Assembly: GCA_946405625.1 (NCBI GenBank)
Contig: CAMJHQ010000003.1
Location: forward strand, 62,001 to 126,000
Direction of reading: 5' to 3'
DNA length: 64,000 nt
Source: an uncultured Lachnospiraceae bacterium
GTDB taxonomy: Bacteria > Bacillota > Clostridia > Lachnospirales > Lachnospiraceae
Position 1 is the first letter of the stretch. Each line of letters begins with the position of its first letter. A model generated the notes under the pieces. The model was not told the origin of the DNA. It saw only the letters and a list, made by a program, of their open reading frames with translations, and made no database searches. Below are positions 1 through 10,315 of the stretch, one piece after another. The position numbers and the translations under genes are program-made.

Positions 1-521
1 TTTTCACCTGCTTCTATAGCAGGTCTGGTAAGGATTATCCTTTCAACCTGTCCCTTCTTAAATGCACTGATTGCCTTTGCCATTGCAAGATAGGTCTTAC
101 CGGTTCCTGCAGGACCTGTTCCAAAAACAATCATGTTCTTATCAATAGCATCGATATATTCCTTCTGACCGAAAGTCTTAGGTCTGATCGGTCTTCCTGC
201 CATGGTATGACATATAATATCATCTCTGTCTTCAAGTTCATTGGCAGAATTATCACTGTCACCCTTCACAAGTTCAATGGCATAATCTACATTCTGTTCA
301 GTAACGTCGCTGCCTTTTCTTGCTATGGCATATATATCATTCAAAACCTTTAATGCCTTATCTACATTTTTTTCATCACCTGTTATGATCAGCTCCTCGC
401 CTCTGTAAACATAGGTGACATCAAATGCTTTCTCGACCTTTCTAATGTTTCTGTCAAACTGGCCAAAGACATTCTGTATATTGGAATTATCAATAATTAT
501 CGTTTTATGCGTAGAAGACAT
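1..521 (-). CDS. phoH: PhoH family ATPase (PhoH-like protein), C-terminal part beyond window edge
   Basis: Minus-strand translation begins MSSTHKTIIIDNSNIQNVFGQFDRN and contains VFGTGPAGTGKTYLAMAKAI (Walker A); RBS aggagg upstream of ATG at 521; open to window start. Confidence 0.9.
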   Translation of the reverse strand, partial: MSSTHKTIIIDNSNIQNVFGQFDRNIRKVEKAFDVTYVYRGEELIITGDEKNVDKALKVLNDIYAIARKGSDVTEQNVDYAIELVKGDSDNSANELEDRDDIICHTMAGRPIRPKTFGQKEYIDAIDKNMIVFGTGPAGTGKTYLAMAKAISAFKKGQVERIILTRPAIEAGE

Positions 522-541
522 TCAAATCCTCCTTATAACAA

Positions 542-568
542 AAGATGCCGCGAATTTTCACGGCATCT
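542..568 (-). terminator. Hairpin/terminator downstream of rpsU
   Basis: Inverted repeat AAGATGCCG...CGGCATCTT followed by T-rich sequence on the minus strand. Confidence 0.55.
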
Positions 569-582
569 TAATACGTATATAT

Positions 583-759
583 TTACTTATACTTACGCTT
601 TCTTGCAGCCTCAGACTTCTTCTTACGTCTTACGCTTGGCTTCTCGTAATGCTCTCTCTTACGAATTTCCTGCTGAATTCCGGCCTTAGCACAGTTTCTC
701 TTGAATCTGCGAAGAGCGCTATCCAGTGTTTCATTCTCTTTAACGATTACGCTTGACAA
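583..759 (-). CDS. rpsU: 30S ribosomal protein S21, probable TTG start
   Basis: [27 protein letters not shown]...; ORF track starts at GTG 768 but TTG at 759 has GGGGAGG at good spacing and gives the family-typical N-terminus. Confidence 0.9.
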   Translation of the reverse strand: MSSVIVKENETLDSALRRFKRNCAKAGIQQEIRKREHYEKPSVRRKKKSEAARKRKYK

Positions 760-797
760 ATATCTCACCTCCCCTTATTAGGATTAGAACGAATGTT

Positions 798-825
798 ATT
801 ATAACATATTAATATTGATTGTCAA
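798..825 (-). promoter_or_regulatory. Sigma-A-type promoter for rpsU
   Basis: Minus strand TTGACA-N16-TATAAT between the alaS stop and the rpsU start. Confidence 0.7.
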
Positions 826-858
826 GGCGAATTAGTCATAAATCCGTTAAATATAGGC

Positions 859-3510
859 TTAAAGCTGGCCTTTTGCCGTTTCAACACCTGCTTCAAGTGC
901 CTTTTCGATTCCTGACGGATCCTTTCCACCTGCCTGAGCCATGTTAGGTCTTCCGCCACCGCCGCCTCCAACGATAGGAGCGATAGCCTTGATAATGTTT
1001 CCTGCATGAATACCTGCTGAAACAGCACTGTCATCAGCCATAACAAGCAGATTTACCTTTCCGTCGTTGTCGGATGCGATGATCACTACTGACTTTCCGA
1101 GCTTCTGCTTCATATCATCGCCGAGTGTTCTCATTGCGTTAGCATCTACTCCTGAAAGCTTGATAGGAAGGATCTTCACTCCGTTTGCTTCAACAACATT
1201 ATCCATAACGTCAGCTGCTGCAGCCTTAGCCATCTTATCTTTGAGACTCTGGTTCTCTGACTGAAGAGCCTTGATCTCATCCATAAGAGCCTGAATCTTA
1301 TCAGCAAGCTTTGAAGGCTCTGATTTAGCTGTTGCTGCTGCATTAATAAGTGCAGCCTCAATATCCTTGTAGTAATTCATGGCACCTGTGCCTGTAAGTG
1401 CTTCAATTCTTCTTACACCGGCAGCGATACCCTGTTCCGAAACAATCTTAAATGTATTTATAACGCCTGTATGTGCTACATGAGTACCACCGCAAAGCTC
1501 TATAGACCAGTCGCCCATGTTTACGACACGTACTGTATCTCCGTACTTCTCACCGAAAAGTGCCATAGCTCCTGTCTTCTTAGCATCTTCTATAGACATT
1601 ACGTCAGTTCTTACGTTAAGATCAGCTGCAATCTCGGCATTAACGATTTCTTCTACCTTCTTAATCTCATCAGCTGTCATAGCCTGATCATGAGAGAAAT
1701 CGAATCTGAGTCTGTCATCAGCAACATATGAGCCCTTCTGCTCAACATGATCGCCGAGAACAGTCTTAAGTGCCTTCTGAAGAAGGTGTGTAGCCGAATG
1801 GTTCTTGCAGATATCAGAACGTCTTACATCACAAACCTTAAGAACTGCCTTCTCTCCTGCTTCAATGCTTCCTGAAACAACTGTTCCCACATGAACATAT
1901 CTTCCATCCTTAAGCTTGATCACATCTTCTACATCAAATGTTCCGGACTCAGTCTCAATCTTACCCTTATCTGCCGTCTGACCACCCATTGTTGCATAGA
2001 AAGGTGTCTTAGGTGTAATGATTGCACCTGACATACCTTCTTCTATTGATTCTGCTGCAGCATCCCCGCTGACAAGAACATCGATAACGCTCTCATCTTC
2101 AGTCTTATCATATCCTGTGAACTCAGTAGTTGCAGCGCTTCCGAGTCCGTTAAATACATTATCATCGGATGTAAGCTTAGCTGAGAAATTCTGATTTTCT
2201 CTTGCTCTCTGCTTTGCAGCTTCCATAGCTTTATCGAAACCTGCTTCATCAACTGTAAGTCCTGCTTCTTCAGCCATCTCTACAGTAAGCTCGATCGGAA
2301 AGCCGAATGTATCATAAAGATAAAATGCTTCCTCACCGTTTATCTCATTTCCTGATGCAGCCTTCTTCTCATCAAGAATCTTTGTGAATTCCTTCATACC
2401 GTTCTCAAGAGTACTCTCGAAACGTACGATTTCCTTATCAAGTTCCTTAAGGATGAATTCACGGTTCTCAGTAAGCAGCGGATAGCTGTCATCATAAACC
2501 TTATCAATATAAATCTTTGCTACTTCAAGAAGATTTTCTTTCTTAAGACCAAGTGTACGTCCATGTCTTACAGCTCTTCTGATGAGACGGCGAAGTACAT
2601 ATCCCGCACCTACATTTGAAGGACGAAGCTTTGCAGCATCACCGATGAGCATTACGGATGTACGCATATGATCAGCAAGAATTCTCATAGATTTTGTAAG
2701 CTTCTCGTCATCATTATATTTAGCACCGGAAGCCTGCTCAATATATGAAATAGTCTCTGAAAAAAGATCTGTCTGATATACATCCTTGGTACCGTTGAGG
2801 AATGCAAGATTTCTCTCAAGTCCCCATCCTGTATCAACATTCTTCTGCTTAAGCGGTGTAAGATGTCCATCCTGATGCTTTTCATACTGCATAAAAACAT
2901 CATTACCAAGCTCTGTATACTTTCCGCATGAACATCCCGGGCCGCAATTCGGACCGCAATCAGGGACGTCTGCTATATAGAACATCTCACTATCAGGACC
3001 GCAAGGACCATATTCAAGTCCCCACCAGTTATCCTCAGCAGGAAGATAATAAATATTCTCCGGTTTAAAACCTGAAGCGATTCTATACTGTGCACCCTCT
3101 TCATCACGAGGAGCGTTCTCATCGCCCGCAAATACAGTTGATGCAAGATGATCTCTGTCAAAGCCAAAAACCTGTGTAAGAAGTTCGAAACTCCACTTAC
3201 ATCTTTCTTCCTTGAAATAATCTCCAAGACTCCAGCTTCCCATCATTTCAAAAAATGTAACATGACTCTTATCACCAACTGAATCGATATCATTTGTACG
3301 AACACAGCCCTGAACATTACAAAGCCTTGTTCCAAGCGGATGCTTCTCACCCAGAAGGTAAGGCATTAACGGCTGCATTCCTGCAACATTAAAGAGAACA
3401 CCGGTTGATCCGTCTGATACAAGTGAAACCGCACCGACATCAACATGTCCTCTTTCAATATAAAAGTCTTTCCAGGTCTTTCTTAACTCTTTTGAAGTAA
3501 ACTGTCTCAT
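859..3510 (-). CDS. alaS: Alanyl-tRNA synthetase
   Basis: 883 aa; HSATH and CGGTH editing-domain motifs, DHHA1-type C-terminus GGGGGGRPNMAQAGGKDP. Confidence 0.95.
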   Translation of the reverse strand: MRQFTSKELRKTWKDFYIERGHVDVGAVSLVSDGSTGVLFNVAGMQPLMPYLLGEKHPLGTRLCNVQGCVRTNDIDSVGDKSHVTFFEMMGSWSLGDYFKEERCKWSFELLTQVFGFDRDHLASTVFAGDENAPRDEEGAQYRIASGFKPENIYYLPAEDNWWGLEYGPCGPDSEMFYIADVPDCGPNCGPGCSCGKYTELGNDVFMQYEKHQDGHLTPLKQKNVDTGWGLERNLAFLNGTKDVYQTDLFSETISYIEQASGAKYNDDEKLTKSMRILADHMRTSVMLIGDAAKLRPSNVGAGYVLRRLIRRAVRHGRTLGLKKENLLEVAKIYIDKVYDDSYPLLTENREFILKELDKEIVRFESTLENGMKEFTKILDEKKAASGNEINGEEAFYLYDTFGFPIELTVEMAEEAGLTVDEAGFDKAMEAAKQRARENQNFSAKLTSDDNVFNGLGSAATTEFTGYDKTEDESVIDVLVSGDAAAESIEEGMSGAIITPKTPFYATMGGQTADKGKIETESGTFDVEDVIKLKDGRYVHVGTVVSGSIEAGEKAVLKVCDVRRSDICKNHSATHLLQKALKTVLGDHVEQKGSYVADDRLRFDFSHDQAMTADEIKKVEEIVNAEIAADLNVRTDVMSIEDAKKTGAMALFGEKYGDTVRVVNMGDWSIELCGGTHVAHTGVINTFKIVSEQGIAAGVRRIEALTGTGAMNYYKDIEAALINAAATAKSEPSKLADKIQALMDEIKALQSENQSLKDKMAKAAAADVMDNVVEANGVKILPIKLSGVDANAMRTLGDDMKQKLGKSVVIIASDNDGKVNLLVMADDSAVSAGIHAGNIIKAIAPIVGGGGGGRPNMAQAGGKDPSGIEKALEAGVETAKGQL

Positions 3511-3560
3511 AATTTTCCTCTCTGCTAATACATATTATCTCAGACATTTCAGTCCGGTTA

Positions 3561-4703
3561 TTACTCTCTTTCTGCCAGTTCCCTGGTAATGTCTTCCCAG
3601 GTGATTCCTTTATCTGCCATAAGAACCATCATATGATACATAAGATCCGAAATTTCATATTTAATCTCTGAAGGATCGGGATTCTTTGCAGCAATAACAG
3701 TCTCAGTCGCTTCTTCACCGAACTTCTTTAGAATTTTGTCGATTCCCTGATCAAAAAGATAATTCGTATAACTTCCTTCACGAGGATTTTCACGTCTATC
3801 GATTATCGTATTATATACATCAGTAAATACACTGAAAGGATTAGCCAGATCTTTATCGCCTACGGATGTAAGCGGAGTAAAGAAACATGTCTCGTTTCCT
3901 GTATGACATGCCGGTCCGATCTGGTGAACCTTTGCAAGAATAGTATCTTTATCACAATCTATTATCAGTTCTTTCACATACTGGAAATGTCCGGATTCCT
4001 CGCCTTTTGTCCAAAGCTTATTTCTTGATCTTGAATAATACGTCATAAGCCCAGTTTCAATAGTCTTTGCATAAGACTCCTCATTCATATAGGCAAGCAT
4101 CAGAACTTCATTTGTTTTATAATCCTGAGCAATACACGGAACAAGTCCATTGTTGTCTTTTTTGAATTCAGCAAAAGGAATACTGCTTACAAGACCTCTT
4201 ACCGAAACTCCCATTTCAGCTAACAACTTCTTAACATCTCTGAGTCTAACTACAGATTCTGTTTCAGCATCGGAATATTCACAAGATGAAACAACCGCCT
4301 CATCGTATGTATCAAGAGCTTTCTTAATATCCTCAGCTTCAAAGCCTGTCATACGAGGCTTATAATCAGTAAGTGTCAGAACCCTCTCTTTACCGAATCT
4401 TGCAACTGCTTCATCATAAGCCTTTAAACCGGCTTCCGAAGAGGTATCTACAACAACTTTATCAGCTCCCGCATAGATCAGCTTCTTAACATCTTCAAAT
4501 CTTCCGACACCACCGAATGCTGTTATCGGAACATCTGTTACAGAAACGATTTCTTTAATCTTAGCTGCATTTGGTTCTATATCCGCACGTGTTGCACCTG
4601 CATCCCAGAAAACCAGTCCGTCTGCACCCTTCGCGGTTATATCGATAATATCTTTTGTAGGCATTCCGCCATTAATTAAAACATATATCCTGTTCTGACT
4701 CAT
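3561..4703 (-). CDS. hisIE: Bifunctional phosphoribosyl-AMP cyclohydrolase/phosphoribosyl-ATP pyrophosphatase HisIE with N-terminal HisA/HisF-like domain
   Basis: 380 aa; HisI region ([35 protein letters not shown]), HisE region ([14 protein letters not shown]), N-terminal half-barrel-like [28 protein letters not shown]. Confidence 0.88.
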   Translation of the reverse strand: MSQNRIYVLINGGMPTKDIIDITAKGADGLVFWDAGATRADIEPNAAKIKEIVSVTDVPITAFGGVGRFEDVKKLIYAGADKVVVDTSSEAGLKAYDEAVARFGKERVLTLTDYKPRMTGFEAEDIKKALDTYDEAVVSSCEYSDAETESVVRLRDVKKLLAEMGVSVRGLVSSIPFAEFKKDNNGLVPCIAQDYKTNEVLMLAYMNEESYAKTIETGLMTYYSRSRNKLWTKGEESGHFQYVKELIIDCDKDTILAKVHQIGPACHTGNETCFFTPLTSVGDKDLANPFSVFTDVYNTIIDRRENPREGSYTNYLFDQGIDKILKKFGEEATETVIAAKNPDPSEIKYEISDLMYHMMVLMADKGITWEDITRELAERE

Positions 4704-5300
4704 TTATAATGCTCCCTTTGTAGATAATAGACCGTCGCCGAGTCTTTCTTCTTTTGAAACTGCCATTTTAAGAGCATTTGCAAATGCCTTAAATGCAGCT
4801 TCGATTATATGATGATTATTTACACCCGAGAACTGCTTAAAATGTATATTCATTTCAGCACCGTAGGAAACTGCATAGAAGAATTCCTGGAACATTTCGG
4901 TATCGAAATATCCTACTCTCGGTACAGTAAGCTCTATGTCAGAGGAATAATACGGTCTGCCTGAAAGATCAACTGCAGAAAGTATAAGAGCTTCATCCAT
5001 AGGCATTGTAAATGAACCATATCTTTTAATTCCTGCTTTATCTCCAACAGCCTTCTTAATAGCCTTGCCGAGAACAATACCGGTATCTTCTATTGAATGA
5101 TGTGAATCAACATACAGATCTCCTTTTACGGCAACCTCAAGGTCGAAAAGGCCATGCTTAGCAAAGCTCTTCAGCATGTGATCAAAGAAACCGATTCCTG
5201 TATCTACGGAAGATGCATCTCCCTTACCATCAAGATTTATCTTGATCCTGATATCTGTTTCTTCGGTTTTTCTTGAAATTTCAGCGATTCTGTCAGCCAT
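4704..5300 (-). CDS. hisB: Imidazoleglycerol-phosphate dehydratase
   Basis: 198 aa; GIGFFDHMLKSFAKHG, DSHHSIEDTGI, NNHHIIEAAFKA motifs. Confidence 0.95.
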   Translation of the reverse strand: MADRIAEISRKTEETDIRIKINLDGKGDASSVDTGIGFFDHMLKSFAKHGLFDLEVAVKGDLYVDSHHSIEDTGIVLGKAIKKAVGDKAGIKRYGSFTMPMDEALILSAVDLSGRPYYSSDIELTVPRVGYFDTEMFQEFFYAVSYGAEMNIHFKQFSGVNNHHIIEAAFKAFANALKMAVSKEERLGDGLLSTKGAL

Positions 5301-5372
5301 ACTTACCTCCGTTTCTTATTATATGGCACCTTCTGAATCATCCGGTGCCAAACCCCAACTATTCACTAAATA

Positions 5373-6671
5373 CTATTTCTCATCATCAAATCTTACTGCA
5401 ATTGAATTTGCATGAGCTGTAAGACCTTCTGACTTAGCAAATATCTGAATATCCTCAGATACGGCTCTGAGAGCCTCCTCGGAATAACAAATGATGCTTG
5501 ACTTCTTGATAAAGTCATCTACGCCAAGCGGTGAGAAAAATCTTGCAGTTCCGTTTGTCGGAAGTACATGATTAGGTCCGGCAAAATAATCTCCGAGCGG
5601 CTCGGATGAATACTCACCAAGGAATATTGCTCCGGCATTCTTAATCTTAGTCATAACATTCCAAGGATTCTTTGTTACAATCTCCATATGTTCAGGTGCA
5701 ATCTCATTTGCCGCATCAACTGCATCATTCATATTATCGGCTATAAGTATCGCACCAAAATTCTCAAGGGACTTCTCGATTATTTCTTTTCTTTCAAGTT
5801 GTGCTGTAAATGTCTTTATCCATTCAGCAACATCATCAGCAAGCTTTTCACTTGTAGTAACAAGAGTTGCCGATGCAAGCTCATCATGCTCTGCCTGAGA
5901 CAGAAGATCTGCTGCAACAAACTTAGGATTTGCTGTTTCATCAGCAAGAACAAGAATCTCGCTAGGTCCTGCAATCGAATCTATGCTCACATGTCCGTAT
6001 ACTACTCTCTTTGCAAGTGCTACAAAAATATTACCCGGACCTACAATTTTATCTACTTTAGGAATACTCTCTGTTCCATATGCAAGTGCAGCTATAGCCT
6101 GAGCTCCACCGCATTTATATATCTCTGTTACTCCTGCTTCCTTAGCTGCTACAAGAGTCATAGGATATACCTTTCCTTCAGCATTGCAAGGAGTTGTCAT
6201 TATAATATTCGGAACTCCGGCAACATGAGCCGGAATAACATTCATAAGAACTGTCGATGGATATGCAGCCTTACCTCCAGGTACATATACACCTGCATAT
6301 TCAACCGGCGATACTCTCTGTCCGAGAATAATACCTGTATCCTCTGTTGTGATCCATGTATTTCTCTTCTGCTTGATATGGAAATCGCGAATATTCTTTA
6401 TGGAACGTCTGATAACCTCAAGAAGCTTCTGATCAACCAGTGTATAAGCCTCTTCAATCTCAGCATCAGTAACTCTGATATTATCCGCATTTATTTCTGC
6501 TTTATCAAATTTCCTTGTATATTCAAAAACAGCCTCATCGCCTCGCTCATGAACATCGGCAACAATCTCCTTGACTGTTTTCTCATAATCTCCGTAATCA
6601 TCGGTTGTTCTCTTAAGTAGTCCCGATAAGAGATTATTCTTGGTTTCACTTGTAAGCTTTACTTTCTTCAT
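5373..6671 (-). CDS. hisD: Histidinol dehydrogenase
   Basis: 432 aa; YVPGGKAAYPSTVLMNVIPA, IAGPSEILVLAD, GPNHVLPTNGTARF. Confidence 0.95.
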   Translation of the reverse strand: MKKVKLTSETKNNLLSGLLKRTTDDYGDYEKTVKEIVADVHERGDEAVFEYTRKFDKAEINADNIRVTDAEIEEAYTLVDQKLLEVIRRSIKNIRDFHIKQKRNTWITTEDTGIILGQRVSPVEYAGVYVPGGKAAYPSTVLMNVIPAHVAGVPNIIMTTPCNAEGKVYPMTLVAAKEAGVTEIYKCGGAQAIAALAYGTESIPKVDKIVGPGNIFVALAKRVVYGHVSIDSIAGPSEILVLADETANPKFVAADLLSQAEHDELASATLVTTSEKLADDVAEWIKTFTAQLERKEIIEKSLENFGAILIADNMNDAVDAANEIAPEHMEIVTKNPWNVMTKIKNAGAIFLGEYSSEPLGDYFAGPNHVLPTNGTARFFSPLGVDDFIKKSSIICYSEEALRAVSEDIQIFAKSEGLTAHANSIAVRFDDEK

Positions 6672-6705
6672 ATGATCTCTCCAAATTCTGTAAAATGTAT
6701 AGTAC

Positions 6706-7350
6706 TTACTGATTATTGATCACGCCGTTTAGCTTAGTAAGAAAATCATCAATCCTCTCGTGCTGCATTCTGAGGCTTACCTGATTTACAACCACTCTTG
6801 CGGATAAAGGACATATTTCCTCAAGAACTGTAAGTCCGTTTTCCTTAAGGGTTGAACCTGTTTCTACTATATCAACTATAACCTCTGAAAGACCAACAAT
6901 CGGTGCAAGCTCAACAGAGCCGTTCAATTTGATGATCTCAACCGTTTGATTCTTCTCGGATGAAAAATAATCTTTGGCAATATTAGGATATTTGGTAGCA
7001 ACACGAATGATCTCATTACGATTAAGCAGTTCACCTGCACTCTCCGGACCGCATACGCACATGCGGCACTTTCCGAGTCCGAGATCCATAACTTCAAAGA
7101 GATTACGTCCTTCTTCAAGAATTGTGTCTTTACCGACTATACCTATATCGGCTGCTCCGTATTCAACATAAGTAGGAACATCACTCGGCTTTGCGAGGAA
7201 GAATCTCATTCCGAGCTCTTCATTAGTAAAGATAAGCTTCCTGGTATCCTTATCTTTCATCTCCTCACAGGTTATTCCGATCTGTTCAAACAGCTTAAGT
7301 GAATCCTTTGCCAGTCTTCCCTTTGCCATTGCAAATGTAAGATATCTCAT
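6706..7350 (-). CDS. hisG: ATP phosphoribosyltransferase, short (HisZ-dependent) form
   Basis: 214 aa; [35 protein letters not shown]. Confidence 0.93.
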   Translation of the reverse strand: MRYLTFAMAKGRLAKDSLKLFEQIGITCEEMKDKDTRKLIFTNEELGMRFFLAKPSDVPTYVEYGAADIGIVGKDTILEEGRNLFEVMDLGLGKCRMCVCGPESAGELLNRNEIIRVATKYPNIAKDYFSSEKNQTVEIIKLNGSVELAPIVGLSEVIVDIVETGSTLKENGLTVLEEICPLSARVVVNQVSLRMQHERIDDFLTKLNGVINNQ

Positions 7351-7369
7351 TTCAAAACCTCATATCTAT

Positions 7370-8584
7370 TTATAGTACAATCTCATCATAATCCCCATCC
7401 GGATTAACAATGAGAATCTTGTCATAGCCCAACTTACTGAAATAATCTTTATACTCATCGACATCATGTTTCTTGGATTTTCTTATAAGATCCGTATAGC
7501 AGCCGCGTCCTCTCAGATCAGCAGCAAGTTTAACAGCATATTTCTGACTGTCTATATCATAGATAACAGCAGAAATGCTGTCAGAATGCTTCATGTCTAT
7601 CTTCTGACGTCTGAGTGCATTCATAAGTTCATCAATATATATAGCAAATCCTATAGACGGTGCCTCTTTACCGAATTGTGAAAGAAGATTATTGTATCTT
7701 CCTCCTTTTACAACAGGATTTCCTGTTCCGTAAGTAAATCCTCTGAATACAATACCTGTATAATAATTATATCCATGGATCATGCTGAGATCGAATCCGA
7801 TATAATCCTGATATCCATAATAGGATAAAGCAGCATTCACCTTTCTGAGTCTGTCTATAGCTGAAAGGCTTCTCTCATTTGAGACGAGCTTTTCGGCTTC
7901 ATCAAGCATCTGAGGGCCTCCGAAAAGCTTATCAAGACTTGTAAGAACCTTCTTTACATCCTCCGGTATATCAATCTTTGAAATATACTCTCTAAGGCCG
8001 AAGAAATTCTTTATCTTAATATATTCAGTAATCTTATGCTCTGTTTCGGAATCAATTCCCGCTGCACTTATTATACCCTTAAAGAAATCAGCTTCACCGA
8101 TCTCAATACGAAAATCTTCAAGTCCCGCAGCCTTGAGACAGTCTATGGCACAAGCAAGAATATCCGCATCTGCGGCAGATGAATCATCATTGAAGAACTC
8201 ACATCCGACCTGAGTCTCTTCACTGAGCTTACCCTGATGCTGGTGAGTATTCTTAAATGTATGTCCTTCATAGCAGAGTCTTATCGGAAGCTCCACATCC
8301 TGATAATACTTTGCAACACTTCTTGCAATACTTGGTGTTATATCAGGTCTGAGAACAAGCGTATTATTCTCACGATCAAAGAATTTATACATATCGGTTG
8401 ACGGAGCTGAGCCCTTATCTCTGTTAAATATATCAAAGAACTCAAAATGAGGTGTCTCAATATCCTGATTTCCGTAAAGCTTCAGAACATTATGGATATC
8501 ATCCATAAGACATCTTTTTTCATCACATTCCAAACCGTATATATCTCTTACACCTTCAGGTGTCTGTAATAAAGTATCCTTCAT
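7370..8584 (-). CDS. hisZ: ATP phosphoribosyltransferase regulatory subunit
   Basis: HisRS-like MKDTLLQTPEGVRDIYG..., RPDITPSIARSVA; ATG at 8584 preceded by GGGAG, so the ORF-track start at 8659 is probably too long. Confidence 0.88.
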   Translation of the reverse strand: MKDTLLQTPEGVRDIYGLECDEKRCLMDDIHNVLKLYGNQDIETPHFEFFDIFNRDKGSAPSTDMYKFFDRENNTLVLRPDITPSIARSVAKYYQDVELPIRLCYEGHTFKNTHQHQGKLSEETQVGCEFFNDDSSAADADILACAIDCLKAAGLEDFRIEIGEADFFKGIISAAGIDSETEHKITEYIKIKNFFGLREYISKIDIPEDVKKVLTSLDKLFGGPQMLDEAEKLVSNERSLSAIDRLRKVNAALSYYGYQDYIGFDLSMIHGYNYYTGIVFRGFTYGTGNPVVKGGRYNNLLSQFGKEAPSIGFAIYIDELMNALRRQKIDMKHSDSISAVIYDIDSQKYAVKLAADLRGRGCYTDLIRKSKKHDVDEYKDYFSKLGYDKILIVNPDGDYDEIVL

Positions 8585-8691
8585 ATGTGTCTCCCGTAAT
8601 TCAAAGAACTTCATCAATATTCCCAAGAACGAAGAACAACTCTTCATATCCCAGAACATTCAAAATATTTTAGTACAAAAAGAGTATTTAA

Positions 8692-9027
8692 TCAAGAGTA
8701 AACAACGTCCATATATACTCCTGTTTTATCCTCTTTGCAGGTAGCAAACCTGTATTTCACACGAGTATTCTCATTATATCTTATCGAAATGTGCGAATAC
8801 GGATATGCTGCCTCCTGGACAAGTCTCCTGAAAAGTTTGTCCGAAACTTCAACAGAGAACTCATTAAGCCTTATATCTACAATATATTTATTAAAGCTTA
8901 CATTTACCGTAACGCTCTTTGTATTCTCGTCTTCTTCGGTAATCTCAACAAGCTTATCAATAACACTTTGATCCAGAACCAGATTGATCTTTCCGATATA
9001 TTCATTAAACGCTCTAAACAATTTCAA
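8692..9027 (-). CDS. Hypothetical protein
   Basis: 111 aa ORF in operon orientation; no family recognised. Confidence 0.55.
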   Translation of the reverse strand: MKLFRAFNEYIGKINLVLDQSVIDKLVEITEEDENTKSVTVNVSFNKYIVDIRLNEFSVEVSDKLFRRLVQEAAYPYSHISIRYNENTRVKYRFATCKEDKTGVYMDVVYS

Positions 9028-9043
9028 GTCTCCTCACAGAAAT

Positions 9044-10240
9044 CTACTGATTTCGGACAGTCTTATCAGGGATAGCATCATGGATTTCCCTGAACTTATC
9101 TCTATATATAATAAACATTCTTACAACCGCAGGATCAAAATGCTTACCGCTTTCTTTCATGATCTCTTCATACGCTTCATCAACCGACCATCCTTTCTTA
9201 TATGAACGATCAGCCGTAAGAGCATCAAAAACATCACAAACAGCAATAAGTCTGGAAATGTATGCGATTTCTCCGCCCTTCATTCCAAGATAACCGGTTC
9301 CGTCCCATCTCTCATGATGCTCTTTCGCCATTACTGCAGCGAGCTTCATGATTTCACCGGGGCAGTTTCTGAGAAGTGCCTCTCCATAAAGAACATGGCT
9401 CTTCATAATGCTGAATTCTTCATCGGTCAGTTTACCCGGCTTATCCAGAACCTCCTCAGGTATCATAAGCTTTCCGATATCATGCATCATAGCAGCAGTA
9501 GCAACCTTCTCATTATATTCATCATCAAAGCCTGAAGCTTTTCCGAGAACCTTCATATATTCCGCAACTCTCTTAATATGTTCACCGGTCTCAAGTGATT
9601 TTGTTTCACTCATCTCAGAGAAAGCATATATGAGATATTTTTCATTCTCCTGCATAGTAATTGCAGTATCCATATATTTCTCTACCATCTGAGAATTTCT
9701 CGAAACGATAAAGAATGCCATGAAAGAAAAGAAAACTATAATAAGAATAAGCGGGAATATCATCCCGATATATATATCTTCAGTACTTGAAAATGTCGTA
9801 TTCCTTAAAACGAGCTCAGGATGATTTATCTGAAACCAGGCTGATACAAGCATGATTGCTGATTCGAGCATCGATGTATAAAGAACAAATGTTCTGTTAT
9901 AATACATTGACGCAAGAAGTATCGGGAAAAGAACAAGGGCAAAACACAACGTATTAAACTGCGTTACCAGAATACCCGTTACTATGACAATAGAAAAAAT
10001 GATAATATGCCGGGTAATCTTCATCGAATACATCCTGAATACAGGAATGATTATACACGGCAAAAGATTAAATATCGCACATAGAATAGCCGTTATCAAA
10101 AGAACTTTAGGATCGTACTTTCCGAATATAAAAATAAGGAAATAAAACAGCACAATAAAATACAGAACGACCTTAAGACATCTGACAGAAATTCTGTTTA
10201 TTTCTTCATTACTTTTATTTCTGTAATAGACTTTATCCAT
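9044..10240 (-). CDS. HD-GYP-type phosphodiesterase with N-terminal transmembrane region
   Basis: 398 aa; multi-TM N-terminus, HDIGKLMIPEEVL, KEHHERWDGTGYLGMKGGEI, VCDVFDALTADRSYK. Confidence 0.88.
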   Translation of the reverse strand: MDKVYYRNKSNEEINRISVRCLKVVLYFIVLFYFLIFIFGKYDPKVLLITAILCAIFNLLPCIIIPVFRMYSMKITRHIIIFSIVIVTGILVTQFNTLCFALVLFPILLASMYYNRTFVLYTSMLESAIMLVSAWFQINHPELVLRNTTFSSTEDIYIGMIFPLILIIVFFSFMAFFIVSRNSQMVEKYMDTAITMQENEKYLIYAFSEMSETKSLETGEHIKRVAEYMKVLGKASGFDDEYNEKVATAAMMHDIGKLMIPEEVLDKPGKLTDEEFSIMKSHVLYGEALLRNCPGEIMKLAAVMAKEHHERWDGTGYLGMKGGEIAYISRLIAVCDVFDALTADRSYKKGWSVDEAYEEIMKESGKHFDPAVVRMFIIYRDKFREIHDAIPDKTVRNQ

Positions 10241-10267
10241 ATGCTCCGAGAAGCTCCCCTGTTAAAA

Positions 10268-10302
10268 ATGAGATGTGCCTTACACTATCAGACACACCTC
10301 AT
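10268..10302 (-). terminator. Rho-independent terminator downstream of rsfS
   Basis: ATGAGGTGTG...CACATCTCAT followed by TTTTT on the minus strand. Confidence 0.7.
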
Positions 10303-10315
10303 TATCATACCATTT

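Noticed and set aside
3511-3560. T-box leader for alaS, and likewise for the ilv and his genes
   Set aside because: Upstream gaps are too short or lack a recognisable GGTGG-type T-box core and terminator/antiterminator pair
5688-6620. 310-aa plus-strand ORF opposite hisD
   Set aside because: Cys/Ile/Asn-rich low-complexity translation fully antisense to a well-supported hisD; typical of an antisense frame in AT-rich DNA
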